A DNA stretch of 64,000 bases from Ignavibacteriota bacterium (GTDB lineage: Bacteria > Bacteroidota > Ignavibacteria > Ignavibacteriales > Ignavibacteriaceae), in NCBI GenBank assembly GCA_013285425.1, contig CP053447.1, positions 2,858,001 to 2,922,000 of the forward strand, read 5' to 3'. Positions 38,960 to 48,774 of the stretch are shown piece by piece. The notes beneath the pieces are model-generated. The model was not told the DNA's origin, made no database searches, and saw only the letters and a list, made by a program, of their open reading frames with translations. Position 1 is the first letter of the stretch. Every line of letters starts with the position of its first letter. Position numbers and translations under genes: made by a program.

Positions 38960-39369
38960 TATACCTCTGTATAAGTAAAACTTCTGATAATTTGAATCTC
39001 TTATTCTCTGATGTTAATAATTTTTAAAGTACAGGTGAAACAACCATCAAAAAGATATTTGCCTTTCTGATTCAAATATAAAATATCTTCAGATTTAATT
39101 GTAACTATTTAATATCTGAATACTGGAAGTACAAGCACTTATAAAGGACTTCTTGCGAAACTGAAATAAAGATACTTGGCTCACTTGTTCTTCTGATCAT
39201 TCTAGGTTATTATAAAGTTACAAGACTATCATTAACTAAGAAGTATTGCTTATTTAATTTTTAAAAAGCTAATTGTTTTTAGGATAGTGTTTTTGGATAA
39301 TCCTAAAAAAAATTAATTATTTTAAAATCAAAGTTACCCTCAAAACTATGGATAGAAGACAAAGAACAA
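38960..39369. other. gene-free stretch
   Basis: About 410 bases between the hemerythrin gene and the convergent MFS pump. I see no protein frame and no RNA gene. A small inverted repeat TAGGAT/ATCCTA near 39280-39305 is the only structure noticed. Confidence 0.4.
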
Positions 39370-40881
39370 TCATCTGCCGGTATCAATAAGCGTTTTATCT
39401 TTTGCACTTCTTTGAGGGACAATATAAAGACAAAGAATAATAAGTAATGTAAAAAAGACAAGCCCCAGATAAACATTCTGCATTGATATATTTATAGCAC
39501 CGCGCAAAAACTCTTTAGATGACTCAACTAAATCTGATGAATGGAATGTTCCGATAATATCTTTTATAGAATCAGGAATATCAGATGGCTTGCTTTTCAT
39601 CTGATGTAGGAATGAATTGTTGAAGATTGCACCGATAATTGCGGCACCGAGACTTTGTCCAAGATTTCTTGAAAACATATTGGCACTTGTAACAACTCCT
39701 CTTTGCTGCCATGCAACCATTGACTGAATCCCGACTAAAGAAGGCGTTGAAAGCAAACCAAATCCAGCACCGAGCAAAACCTGATCTGTAACCAGCAGAT
39801 AAACAGGCTGAGGTCTTGGAATAAAAAGAAATCCTGCAAATGCTAAAAGGACGAAAACTGCTCCAATAATTGAAGTGTCTCTGAATCCAATCCGCATATA
39901 CAATTTTCCTGATAGTGCTGAAGAAGTTGGCCAACCAAGACTCATACTTGCCAATATAAAACCTGAAGCGATAGTTCCAATGCCGAGCGAGGTCTGTGCA
40001 AATGTGGGTAGAAAAGTTTCGGGACCCATCATAACTATTCCCATACCAGCCATTGCCAGATTTGTAAAAGCTAAAGTTTTATTTCTCCACAGCCATCCCG
40101 GCATAATTGCATCGGCAGTTTTTCTTTCAGTGCTAACAGTCCAGATCGTTAATAACAAAATAGTTATAAGAAGAGCAAAGCTTTGAAAAGAAATCCATGC
40201 CCAAGCTTGTCCGCCTTCAAGCAGATAAATAAATAACAGTGCTAAAGTAATCAGGATAAGAACAGCTCCTTTGTAATCAATAACAGGTTTTACGGGAACA
40301 ATTTTTTCTTTGAAAAAAGTAGTGATAAAATAAATTGATAAAGCGCCTATCGGAAGGTTAATTAAAAAAATCCAGCGCCAGTTTACATACTCTGCTAATG
40401 CACCGCCAAGAGCAGGACCTACGATAGCGCTTATTCCCCAGATACTTGAAAGATATCCCTGAATTTTTGCTCTTTCTTCCACTGTATAAATATCACCAGC
40501 AATAGTGTTTACTGTAGCCATAATAGAACCGGCACCAAGTCCCTGCATTCCGCGGAATAGGATAAGTGATTCAATATTCCATGAAGCTGCAGAGGCAGCT
40601 GACCCGATTAAAAAAACATTAATTCCAAAAATTAAAATTTTCTTACGACCAAACAGATCAGTTAACTTTCCGTACAAAGGAATAGTAACTGTTTGTGAGA
40701 GAAGATAAATAGAAAACACCCAGGAAAATTTTGTAAATCCGCCTAATTCAGATACGATGTGCGGTATAGCTGTTGAAACAATAGTTGAATCCATTGCAGC
40801 CAGCATCATAGTAAGCATTAATGCTGCAAGAATTAAACTACGGCGTTGAGGTCTATTATCCAAAGAATAATTATCAGACAT
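39370..40881 (-). CDS. MFS multidrug efflux transporter, DHA2 (EmrB/QacA) family
   Basis: A 503-residue carrier with about 14 membrane helices, the size of the drug:proton antiporter-2 group. Typical motifs are the start LTMMLAAMDSTIVSTAIPHIVSELGG (DSTIV motif), the A motif GKLTDLFGRKKILI, and the C motif region GPALGGALAEYVNWRWIFLINLPIG. It probably exports toxic compounds from the cytoplasm using the proton gradient. It is monocistronic; no membrane fusion protein or regulator is adjacent. Confidence 0.9.
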   Translation of the reverse strand: MSDNYSLDNRPQRRSLILAALMLTMMLAAMDSTIVSTAIPHIVSELGGFTKFSWVFSIYLLSQTVTIPLYGKLTDLFGRKKILIFGINVFLIGSAASAASWNIESLILFRGMQGLGAGSIMATVNTIAGDIYTVEERAKIQGYLSSIWGISAIVGPALGGALAEYVNWRWIFLINLPIGALSIYFITTFFKEKIVPVKPVIDYKGAVLILITLALLFIYLLEGGQAWAWISFQSFALLITILLLTIWTVSTERKTADAIMPGWLWRNKTLAFTNLAMAGMGIVMMGPETFLPTFAQTSLGIGTIASGFILASMSLGWPTSSALSGKLYMRIGFRDTSIIGAVFVLLAFAGFLFIPRPQPVYLLVTDQVLLGAGFGLLSTPSLVGIQSMVAWQQRGVVTSANMFSRNLGQSLGAAIIGAIFNNSFLHQMKSKPSDIPDSIKDIIGTFHSSDLVESSKEFLRGAINISMQNVYLGLVFFTLLIILCLYIVPQRSAKDKTLIDTGR

Positions 40882-41005
40882 AAAAAATTAAATTGAATAT
40901 CAACCCTGATATTATCAGAATCGGAATTATTTTAATTGACTGCAGACAAATACAATTGAAAATTAACATTCATTTCTTCATTACTATTAGCATTTCAGGT
41001 AACTA

Positions 41006-42034
41006 CTAAAGAACAATAACCGTTCTTACTCCCGCATCAAACTTTTCTAATGCATCAAGTGTTTCATTAATTGCATCTGCATCCAATGGAATTGTCCGGC
41101 TTACGATTTGTGAAGTATCAAGCATTTTCTTAGCTGCAAAATCAATCAGTTTAGGAAGCTCCTGCAACAGATGATCATTTGAACCGATTAATTCAACTTC
41201 ATTTCCAAGTATCTCGCTGTAAGTGTTTACAGAAAGATTTTTATTTGAAAGACCAACAAGCACTACTCGTCCCAACGGACCTACAGATTGAAGAGCTTGT
41301 TTTTGTGTTAGAGTTAATCCTATCATTTCTATTGCAACATCTACACCTTTATCTGCATTTAAGTTTTTAATCTCTTCAACCGGATCAGTTGTTTTTCCGT
41401 TTATCGGAATGGCTCCATATTCGGCAGCAAGTTTCAATTTCTTTTCGTTGATATCAACCGCAAAAACCATTGAAGCACCAAAAGCCTTTGAAAGTTGTAT
41501 TGCAGATTGCCCCAAACCTCCGACACCAAAAATTGCAGTTTTATCGCCTGGTTTTATTCTGCTTTTTAGTAAAGCGTGATATGCTGTAGCAGATGCACAC
41601 ATCAACGTTGCTCCTTGTTCAAAAGGAATTTCATCGGGAAGATGAATTGCATTACGTGAAGGAACCGCAATGTACTCTGCATAACCTCCGTCTGTATGAT
41701 GCCCTATCATTTTACCTTGTTTGCAAAATTGTTCATTACCCGTTAAACAGTAATAGCAATCACCGCAAGTAACCAGATAATGAAGACAAACTCTATCACC
41801 GGGTTTAACATTTGTTACTTCCTCCCCTGTTTTCTCAACTATCCCTGCTACTTCGTGACCTAATGTTAACGGAGTAAAACTAACCGGAGAAATTCCTGCA
41901 CGATAATGTGCATCAGAATGGCAAATACCTGCTGCTTTTATTTTCACTAAAATGTCGCGTTTCCCTATTTCAGGAATTGGGATTTCCTGCATTTCCAAAG
42001 GTTTAATTACCCCAACAAAACGAACTGCTTTCAT
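41006..42034 (-). CDS. zinc-dependent alcohol dehydrogenase
   Basis: A 342-residue medium-chain dehydrogenase/reductase that oxidises alcohols or reduces aldehydes with NAD(P). Catalytic zinc ligands are in AGICHSDAHYRAG (Cys) and LGHEVAGIVEKTG (His, Glu); the structural zinc loop is CGDCYYCLTGNEQFC; the nucleotide fold begins AIFGVGGLGQSAIQLSKAFGA followed by the acidic FAVDINEKK, which favours NAD. The substrate is not evident. It is monocistronic. Confidence 0.9.
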   Translation of the reverse strand: MKAVRFVGVIKPLEMQEIPIPEIGKRDILVKIKAAGICHSDAHYRAGISPVSFTPLTLGHEVAGIVEKTGEEVTNVKPGDRVCLHYLVTCGDCYYCLTGNEQFCKQGKMIGHHTDGGYAEYIAVPSRNAIHLPDEIPFEQGATLMCASATAYHALLKSRIKPGDKTAIFGVGGLGQSAIQLSKAFGASMVFAVDINEKKLKLAAEYGAIPINGKTTDPVEEIKNLNADKGVDVAIEMIGLTLTQKQALQSVGPLGRVVLVGLSNKNLSVNTYSEILGNEVELIGSNDHLLQELPKLIDFAAKKMLDTSQIVSRTIPLDADAINETLDALEKFDAGVRTVIVL

Positions 42035-42263
42035 AGGACTTTTTGAATAATATAAATTGTTAAATAAGTTTTGATGTTAACTTATTCATTTAGTGATAAA
42101 GAAAAAATATTTATAAAAAAATTTTTTTAATCAACATAGAATAATTCTGTGTGACAAAAAAAGTTTAATTAAAATTACTTGCACGCATTAAGGAATAGTT
42201 TGGAATAAGTTTGATGAGAAAAACACAAATAATCAGTAACTTTAAATAAAACTATGAGATTAT

Positions 42264-42932
42264 ATGTTAACCTATGTTCATACATTTATTAATATGCTTT
42301 TTATAAGTATAGTTGCGTTGTTCCCCGTTATTAATCCAATCGGGTCAGCTTTAATTGTTAATCCTTATCTGTCGCAGCTTCCGGATTCTGATAAAAAAGC
42401 AGCGGTAAAAAAAATTACTATTTACGCCTTTTCTATTTGTGTTGTAGCTTTATTTGCCGGCAGATGGATATTAGAGTTATTCGGCATATCAATTCCGGTT
42501 GTGCAATTAGCCGGTGGTATCGTTATTTGTATTATAGGCTGGGAATCACTTTCTGCACGCAGTGATACTAAAACCGATGCTAAAGATGTAGAAAGTCTGA
42601 CCAATAATAATATTGCCAATAATGTTAATGATAAACTTTTTTATCCTATTACTTTTCCGATTACAACCGGTGCAGGAACAATATCTGTGCTTTTCACACT
42701 CAGTGCACATAGTTCTAATTCCGACTGGTCAGGTTATCTGATTAACAATGCTGCAATGCTATTAGCAATTACTGTAATGTGCATTTTAATATATTTTCTT
42801 TATGGACATACAAAAAATATTGTCAGCCGATTAGGCAATGAAGGGCAAACAATTGCAAATCGTTTTATTGCTTTTCTTATTTTTTGTGTCGGGCTGCAGA
42901 TTGCAATTACCGGAATCAAAAGTTTATTTTAA
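42264..42932 (+). CDS. MarC family membrane protein
   Basis: A 222-residue protein with six membrane helices of the MarC/UPF0056 family. The family signature PVINPIGSALIV is near the N-terminus and a second related one, FPITFPITTGAGTISVLF, in the middle, reflecting the internal duplication of this fold. The family is linked to metabolite export, but the role is not settled and the old tie to antibiotic resistance is not supported. It stands alone, with the convergent PEP mutase-like gene downstream. Confidence 0.88.
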   Translation: MLTYVHTFINMLFISIVALFPVINPIGSALIVNPYLSQLPDSDKKAAVKKITIYAFSICVVALFAGRWILELFGISIPVVQLAGGIVICIIGWESLSARSDTKTDAKDVESLTNNNIANNVNDKLFYPITFPITTGAGTISVLFTLSAHSSNSDWSGYLINNAAMLLAITVMCILIYFLYGHTKNIVSRLGNEGQTIANRFIAFLIFCVGLQIAITGIKSLF

Positions 42933-42996
42933 TCAGTTGAACGAATAATTGAAATTTAAAAACAGGTAAAATCAAAAATGATTCTTAAAGTTAAAC

Positions 42997-43842
42997 TCAT
43001 GCAAACCATTTGTTCACTTCCAAATAATTCGGGTCTTTTACAAAAAGCGAGTTCCAGTTATCACCGGACAATAATTCATCAGCAATTATTTTAAGAGTAC
43101 TCAGTGAAGCTAACATTGGTTTACCGCCGACACTAACTCTGTTTATTTTTAATTTTCTCAGCTCATCAATTTTTACTGTATCGTTAATCAGTATGTTTAA
43201 CGGCAGTTTGATTGCTTTTTTTAATTCTTCAACCGTTTTAATTTCTTTTACAAAGGGAATAAATATTCCATCTGCACCTGCTTTTTCAAACGCTTTAGCC
43301 CTTTCAATGCAAATTTTAATTTTAGTTTTTAAATCACCTTTTGCTAACTCAATTGCATCTGTTCTGGCATTCAGAAATAAGTTAACTCCATTTTGATTCG
43401 CAATTTCCTTAACCGACTTTATCTTTTTTATCTGAAAATTAATATCGATCAGTGATCGGGTTTTTGAATCACCATCTTCAAGATTAATTCCAACTGCACC
43501 GGCTTTAATTACATCACTGATGAAATCTGAAAATTTTTTCAGATCATCTCCATAATATCCGGCTTCTATATCAGCAGTAACTGGAATAGTAACACAGCCC
43601 GCAATACGACTGATAATCTCAATCATTAAATCCGGCGGAATGTGCTCTCCATCTTTGAATCCACATGACCAAGAAATGCCGGAACTTGTTGTTGCAACCG
43701 CTTTAAATCCGGCTACTTCAAATATTTTTGCAGAGGCACAATCCCATGCATTTGCTAACACAAGAATTTCATCACTATGATGTAATTCGTGAAATTTTGC
43801 TGCAAGTTCATTTTGTCTGACAAGATCAATTTTATTATTCAT
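42997..43842 (-). CDS. isocitrate lyase / PEP mutase family protein
   Basis: A 281-residue TIM-barrel enzyme of the PEP mutase/isocitrate lyase superfamily. It has the strand ending in VLANAWDCASAKIFEVAGF, the metal-binding loop TADIEAGYYGD, GINLEDGDSKT and NARTDAIELAKGD. The short length rules out a classical isocitrate lyase; oxaloacetate decarboxylase-like or 2-methylisocitrate lyase-like activity is more likely. The KKCG loop of isocitrate lyases is not seen. It is monocistronic. Confidence 0.85.
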   Translation of the reverse strand: MNNKIDLVRQNELAAKFHELHHSDEILVLANAWDCASAKIFEVAGFKAVATTSSGISWSCGFKDGEHIPPDLMIEIISRIAGCVTIPVTADIEAGYYGDDLKKFSDFISDVIKAGAVGINLEDGDSKTRSLIDINFQIKKIKSVKEIANQNGVNLFLNARTDAIELAKGDLKTKIKICIERAKAFEKAGADGIFIPFVKEIKTVEELKKAIKLPLNILINDTVKIDELRKLKINRVSVGGKPMLASLSTLKIIADELLSGDNWNSLFVKDPNYLEVNKWFA

Positions 43843-43924
43843 TGTATAGCTCTGTTAAAATAAAAATTACATTTTCAGATTGTCTCAAAAATTATCTGAG
43901 ATAAAGACGAAAATTAAAACGGTT

Positions 43925-44434
43925 CTATCCTTTAGTCTGTAATTTATCATCTGCACTTTGTCCATACATTCCGGGAACAGGAATATCCAACAACCGGAGA
44001 TAAACACCCAATTGTGCCCTATGATGATAGAGATGACTTAAGCCCATATTACGAATAGCTGCGGCTTTGGGCATATTAATTATTATGTGCTCACCTCTTC
44101 GCATAATCCAATTTACATTTAAATCATCATCGCTAACTGATTTTAATGCATCAATGGATTGACTGGTTCCTTCTTCAAATTCTTTTATTAAATCAGTGGT
44201 ATTATTTATTTCAGGTTTTTTGATTGAGCTATCAGCCAAATCCAGATATTGAGTAGTGATAACCTGAGCCGGTCGTTTGGATAAATTAGCAATATGTACT
44301 GCAAGTTGTTTTAACGTCATTGATTTTTGGTGAGGACGCCAATCAAATTTTTCAGCAGGAACACGCTCTAACATTTTCTTTGTGTTAATTGCTTCCTGTT
44401 CAATTTCTTCAATGAGCAGCTTTGTTAGTAACAT
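43925..44434 (-). CDS. DinB family protein
   Basis: A 169-residue four-helix protein of the DinB/DfsB group, usually metal-dependent. Candidate metal histidines are in LAVHIANL and SHLYHHRAQLGVYLRLL, with FDWRPHQKSMTLKQLA in the first helix pair. Members include thiol transferases for bacillithiol or mycothiol and proteins induced by DNA damage; the function here is unknown. AAAGGAG lies before the ATG at 44434. Confidence 0.83.
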   Translation of the reverse strand: MLLTKLLIEEIEQEAINTKKMLERVPAEKFDWRPHQKSMTLKQLAVHIANLSKRPAQVITTQYLDLADSSIKKPEINNTTDLIKEFEEGTSQSIDALKSVSDDDLNVNWIMRRGEHIIINMPKAAAIRNMGLSHLYHHRAQLGVYLRLLDIPVPGMYGQSADDKLQTKG

Positions 44435-44626
44435 AACTTCAACTCCTTTTAATAATTTTAATCCGAAAGAAACAAATTTTTCTCATTATTTCTGTTAAAC
44501 CATATTATTTCATAAATATTTTCTCAGCATTAAACTTTCCTGTCGTCTTACCGATGGGAAAGCTTACTGTTGATATCCAGTTTAAAATAATTAAAATTAC
44601 TTTTTTAAGGTGTGATGATATAATCA

Positions 44627-45607
44627 TCAAAACATAGCAGAGATCAAATCATCGATATTGATGCTGCGAAAGTGTTGTTCGATCGGATATTTGGATAAGA
44701 TATCTCTTAAATTCTTTTCTTCGTGATGAATATTAATTAAAGCCTGCTCAATATCTTCTATTCCTTTTTCAGAAAAAAAGTCTCCGAAGATTTTTGCTTT
44801 TTCAATTATTCCATTTTTTACTTCCAGATTCATCTCAAGCAAGCCGCCTTTTGTGCGTACTGCTTTTTTAAAATTATATTCTGGTGATTTCCCGAAATTC
44901 CATTCATAGGTTGCGTACTTCTCATCTCTTAGTTTTTGAATCTTTCTTTTATCCTCTTCAGTAAATTTATAAAGTCGTGCATCGAGATAATTTGCGAGAA
45001 CATGATCCATCAACTTTCTGGTAAACTCTTCAAGACTAATTTGAGTTTTTAAATGTTCTGAAATATTAGTAACTCTTTTAGGAATTGACTTTACAGCTTT
45101 ATCAATATACTTCACGGGATTAATCCGCAGTGCCTCGCTAATATTTCTCATTTCAGAAGCAAAAAGAATAGTACCGTGATGCAGTATTTTATTATTGTAA
45201 ATGTGTGCTGCATTTCCAGAAAATTTTCTTCCATCAATGACCAGATCATTCTTTCCTTCAAAGCGTGCATCTATTCCAAGACTTCTTATTACCTCAATAA
45301 TCGGCCGGGTAAATTTTTCAAAATCTGATAAGCTGGTATCCTTGCCTGATTGTGTAAAAGAAAAATTCAAATTGCCAAGGTCATGATAAACAGCACCGCC
45401 GCCTGAAAGTCTTCTTACAACAGAGATGTTATGTTCTTTAACGTATTCGTAATTTATTTCTGAGAGTGTATTCTGGAATTTACCTACTATAATGGCGTTA
45501 TCGTTACGCCACAGCATAAAGCAATCTTCTTCAATATACTTTAATATATATTCATCGGCAGCAACATTAAAATACGGATCAGTTGATTCGTGATAAATGC
45601 AAAGCAC
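44627..45607 (-). CDS. lplA: lipoate-protein ligase A
   Basis: LplA activates free lipoate with ATP and attaches it to E2 and H proteins. The 326-residue protein has the catalytic domain with VRRLSGGGAVYHDLGNLNFSF, the HHGTILFAS segment and GRKFSGNAAHIYNN (lysine/Gly loop), plus a C-terminal accessory domain (GKSPEYNFKKAVRTKGGLLEMNLEVKNG). This two-domain form is the fully active type. It is monocistronic. Confidence 0.93.
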   Translation of the reverse strand: MLCIYHESTDPYFNVAADEYILKYIEEDCFMLWRNDNAIIVGKFQNTLSEINYEYVKEHNISVVRRLSGGGAVYHDLGNLNFSFTQSGKDTSLSDFEKFTRPIIEVIRSLGIDARFEGKNDLVIDGRKFSGNAAHIYNNKILHHGTILFASEMRNISEALRINPVKYIDKAVKSIPKRVTNISEHLKTQISLEEFTRKLMDHVLANYLDARLYKFTEEDKRKIQKLRDEKYATYEWNFGKSPEYNFKKAVRTKGGLLEMNLEVKNGIIEKAKIFGDFFSEKGIEDIEQALINIHHEEKNLRDILSKYPIEQHFRSINIDDLISAMF

Positions 45608-45751
45608 TTTAAACCTCTACTTTATAATTCTTTTAATCTTAAAATCATTAATAATTTCTGGAAATATTTTTTCAAATCTAAAAATTCTTTTGTTGATCTT
45701 AAAAAACATTAAACGCAGTTACTCAAAAATTATTAAAATCATCAAATAGCT

Positions 45752-46498
45752 TTATTCTGATTTTACTTTAATCACTCTTACTTTCCACACATCAGGTCCG
45801 CTTTCTAAATATTCCCATCTGAAAGGTTCTTTACTCTCTGCTTCCATTTGATAATACAATGGTTTAGGATCATGATCATTAAAAAACTCAAACGCTTCAC
45901 CCGGTCTGATATCTGCAAAAGCTTTATAAAACATTTCGTGCCGCTCGGAAGGCGGATAAGGACGAACATCAAATTCATTTACTACTGAATAACCGGTATC
46001 ACCAAGACCACTGCTATCCTCTTTTCTGATATGAATTACAAATTCATCTGAAGATTTATTTTTAGAAATCCAGTTGAATTTACCCCCAAACTTTTCTCTG
46101 AAAATATTTTCAATTTCTTTCATATCTTCTTTTGCAATCAGTTCCATTGTTGTTCCCTCTTCCATCATACCGTAGCGATGGAACACAATCTGCTTCCAAT
46201 CCCTTTTATCAACTTTACGAAGATCAAGAAGAGTTGCAATATTTTTCATCTCACGTTCTTTTGAAACTTCGGTGCGTGTAACCTTTACTTTCCATTCTCT
46301 TCCGCCGCGATTCAAATATTCCCATCCGACAACATCGCCATGGATCGAACGGAATTCATAAAATAATGGCACCGGATCGTGATCATTAATAAAAATAAAG
46401 CTTTCACCAACGGGCAGTTCTTTAAAAATTTTTAATAACAATTCATGTCTTTTAATCGGAATAAGTGTTCTTACATCAAGCTCTTCATTCGTTTTCAT
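45752..46498 (-). CDS. tandem DUF2249 protein
   Basis: A 248-residue protein built from two copies of the DUF2249 domain: residues about 5-75 (LDVRTLIPIKRHELLLKIF ... FINDHDPVPLFYEFRS) and 165-247 (FDVRPYPPSERHEMFYKAF ... FFNDHDPKPLYYQMEA), joined by a linker that itself carries a DUF2249-like core. DUF2249 proteins are common beside denitrification and NO-related genes and near hemerythrins, and the NDHDP motif is their hallmark; the molecular function is not established. It lies 5 kb from the NO-reductase-like operon and follows a membrane protein gene on the same strand after 523 bases. Confidence 0.85.
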   Translation of the reverse strand: MKTNEELDVRTLIPIKRHELLLKIFKELPVGESFIFINDHDPVPLFYEFRSIHGDVVGWEYLNRGGREWKVKVTRTEVSKEREMKNIATLLDLRKVDKRDWKQIVFHRYGMMEEGTTMELIAKEDMKEIENIFREKFGGKFNWISKNKSSDEFVIHIRKEDSSGLGDTGYSVVNEFDVRPYPPSERHEMFYKAFADIRPGEAFEFFNDHDPKPLYYQMEAESKEPFRWEYLESGPDVWKVRVIKVKSE

Positions 46499-46568
46499 TT
46501 TTTTCCAATCTGATTATTTCTTTATAATTTTTTTTAGTCAGCAAATTGATATCAAATAAAAATCCGTT

Positions 46569-47024
46569 TTAATATGGTTTAAGAACCATAAGTACGATTA
46601 TGATTAAGAATATCAAGTTCTCAATTCGTTCATAGAAGAACAACTTTTTTGAAAGGGCATAATATTCTTCAGGAATTTCATCTCCGTTATAATATTTCAA
46701 CAACTCTTTAATCGGTTTTGAACGTGGTGTTAATAAAATTGGTCCAAATGCCAATGCAATAATGAACAGAATTAAACTGATTATATACCAGGCAGCATGA
46801 AATAAATAAGGATTAATAAATCCTAATCCCAAGCCGGATAGAAGCAGAAGAGTACCGCCAACCATTACAAAATTATGCAATCTGTTGCGGATAAAATATG
46901 CATGTCTTAATTCTGTCATGTTAGAGGCTTTTGTAACGATGTAAATCATAACAAAACCTGGTCCCATTCCAAGTATGGCTGAAAAAATATGAACTATAAC
47001 AAGAAACTGATAAAGCGTAAAAAT
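46569..47024 (-). CDS. DUF2269-like membrane protein, ATT start likely
   Basis: A small membrane protein with four helices (family of DUF2269-type proteins: GGTLLLLSGLGLGF, IISLILFIIALAFGPILL, LIFLIIIVLMVL). The first ATG (46967) falls inside the first helix; in-frame sequence upstream reads TLYQFLVIVHIFSAILG, completing that helix. The frame begins after a stop at 47025-47027, directly with ATT at 47024, and GGAG sits six bases before it. I therefore propose ATT as the start, giving about 151 residues; an indel removing a normal start codon is the alternative. Function unknown. Confidence 0.68.
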   Translation of the reverse strand: MFTLYQFLVIVHIFSAILGMGPGFVMIYIVTKASNMTELRHAYFIRNRLHNFVMVGGTLLLLSGLGLGFINPYLFHAAWYIISLILFIIALAFGPILLTPRSKPIKELLKYYNGDEIPEEYYALSKKLFFYERIENLIFLIIIVLMVLKPY

Positions 47025-47147
47025 TTAAAACTCCAAATTAATTAAAATGATTTGAGCTGCTGATAACAGTAATAACTGTGTATCTAAACTAAAGTATTAA
47101 GAGCATTTTTCATTTGACTTAAAACAAATTTGTTGAATTAATTCTCT

Positions 47148-47853
47148 CTATACTCTACAGTTATCATTCTCACAAACGCCATTGTTTTGCTTGCCCGCCA
47201 TTTTAAATTTATGCTGACCTTCCCGGTAAGCTTGTGTTAGTGCTTCTACAAATACTTCTATTGGCTGCGCACCTGAAACTCCATACTTTCTATCTATCAC
47301 AAAAAAAAGGAACACCATGAATACCTAAAGCTTGTGCTTCTTTAATATCCTTCCTAACCTCTTCTGTTTTCTGTTCGCTGTTTAAGAATTCTATAACTTC
47401 TGTTTTATTCAGTCCAATGTTTTCTGCAAGCTCTGTTAACAGTTGAATGCTTCCAATATTTTTGCCTTCAGAAAAGTGAGCAGCAAATAAAGCCTCTTCC
47501 ATCTCATTTCCCTTTTCTCTTTCCTGAGCAAAGTGAATCAGGCGATGTGCTCTGAAAGTATTAGCCTGTATTGAAATATCCTGCCTGAAATTAATTCCGG
47601 CTTCAGCTCCTTTTTGCTTTAGATATTCAAGCATACCAACTATCTGCTGCTCAGGCATACCTTTGTGTTTAATTAAATATTCGGTTGTGGAAATAGAAAG
47701 CCCTTCAAGCGGCAGTGACGGATCTAACTGAAAACTTTTCCATTCAATATCAGCTTTATCCTTGAATGACAATTGTTCTAAAGCTTTTTCAAGATGTTTT
47801 TTTCCAATGTAACAAAACGGACAAATTATATCCGACCATATTTCTACTTTCAT
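47148..47853 (-). CDS. DsbA family oxidoreductase, FrnE-like, frameshifted
   Basis: A thioredoxin-fold protein of the FrnE/DsbA group, about 235 residues, with the active-site motif CPFC (DIICPFCYIGKKHLE). The frame breaks at GIHGVPFF because the gene strand has eight T (complement of 47301-47308); with seven, the reading continues VIDRKYGVSGAQPIEVFVEA ... and ends GVCENDNCRV at 47148. The restored protein has the usual FrnE C-terminus with the two extra cysteines. FrnE of Deinococcus is a cytoplasmic disulfide isomerase involved in stress tolerance. The unrepaired frame stops at 47290. Confidence 0.88.
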
Positions 47854-48169
47854 AGTTCAGCTTTCAAAAATATTTTTATGTCTTTTAATAATCTTAGTTT
47901 AATATACAATTTAATATCTGCGGAAAATTCTCATTGCTCACAGCTCAGAAAAAATATTTTTCTTGTGGATTGCTTCACAATATTTGTTCAAGATAAAATG
48001 ATTGTGAGATAACTCAATAGAAGTAATTCTCTTTCTTTAATTAAATTATTATGTTACTGATGAATTACAAGTGAAACTTTTCTTAACAAGGAATAAAAGA
48101 ACATAACTTGTTTATTATAGTCAGACAATAAAACAAAACAGATAAAAACAATAATGAAAGGTAATAGTC
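47854..48169. other. promoter-bearing gap
   Basis: About 316 bases between the divergent frnE-like and OsmC genes. It should hold both promoters. I see no gene in it; a rightward open frame ending at 48012 is the antisense of the frnE start and its leader. Confidence 0.4.
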
Positions 48170-48589
48170 ATGAAAAAACATAATGCTTATGCTGTATGGA
48201 ACGGTTCTTTAAAAGAGGGAAAAGGAACCTTAACAACTAAGAGTAAGGTTCTAAACAATCATCAATATTCATTTAAAACCCGTTTTGAGGATGGTGCAGG
48301 GACCAATCCAGACGAACTACTTGCAGCATCTCATGCCGGCTGTTTTGCAATGGCATTAAGTCTTATTCTTGGTCAGAATGGATTTACACCTGATTCAATA
48401 GATGTAAATGCAGAAGTTACTATGGATCCGGAAAAACTTGCCTTAACAGGTTCTCATTTAACATTAAAGGCTAAGATTCCAAATATAGATCAGAAAAAAT
48501 TTATGGAAATTGCTAATGCAGCTAAAGAAAACTGCCCTATCAGTAAAGCTCTGAGTCTTCCAATTAGTCTGGATGCAAGTTTAGTTTAA
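48170..48589 (+). CDS. OsmC family peroxiredoxin
   Basis: A 139-residue protein of the OsmC/Ohr family, which reduces organic hydroperoxides with two cysteines. The catalytic Cys are in AASHAGCFAMALS and NCPISKALSLP, and GTNPDELLAA precedes the first. The start KKHNAYAVWNGSLKEGKGTL is that of the OsmC rather than the Ohr branch. AAAGGTAATAGTC precedes the ATG and an intrinsic terminator follows the stop. Confidence 0.92.
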   Translation: MKKHNAYAVWNGSLKEGKGTLTTKSKVLNNHQYSFKTRFEDGAGTNPDELLAASHAGCFAMALSLILGQNGFTPDSIDVNAEVTMDPEKLALTGSHLTLKAKIPNIDQKKFMEIANAAKENCPISKALSLPISLDASLV

Positions 48590-48609
48590 TTAATTCCAAA
48601 CTTTTTTTT

Positions 48610-48650
48610 GCCTGATTGTTTAAGATTTAAATAATCAGGCATCTTTTTTT
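48610..48650 (+). terminator. intrinsic terminator after osmC-like gene
   Basis: GCCTGATT at 48610-48617 and AATCAGGC at 48633-48640 form an eight-pair stem followed by a T-run (48644-48650). Confidence 0.88.
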
Positions 48651-48774
48651 ATTCAGAAACTGAAATGAATTTAAGATATTCTTGGACAGTTCGGAATTGC
48701 ATTAACAATTACTCATCAGAATATTTATTACAAAATTATTTATTGAAGCATTCCAAATATCCAAAGCGGATTGA

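Noticed and set aside
44535..44562. CTTTCC/GGAAAG inverted repeat between DinB and lplA genes
   Set aside because: Only six pairs with a 16-base loop and no T-run; too weak to call a terminator.
47794..48012. Rightward open frame of 72 codons
   Set aside because: It begins inside the frnE-like gene on the opposite strand and has no binding site.
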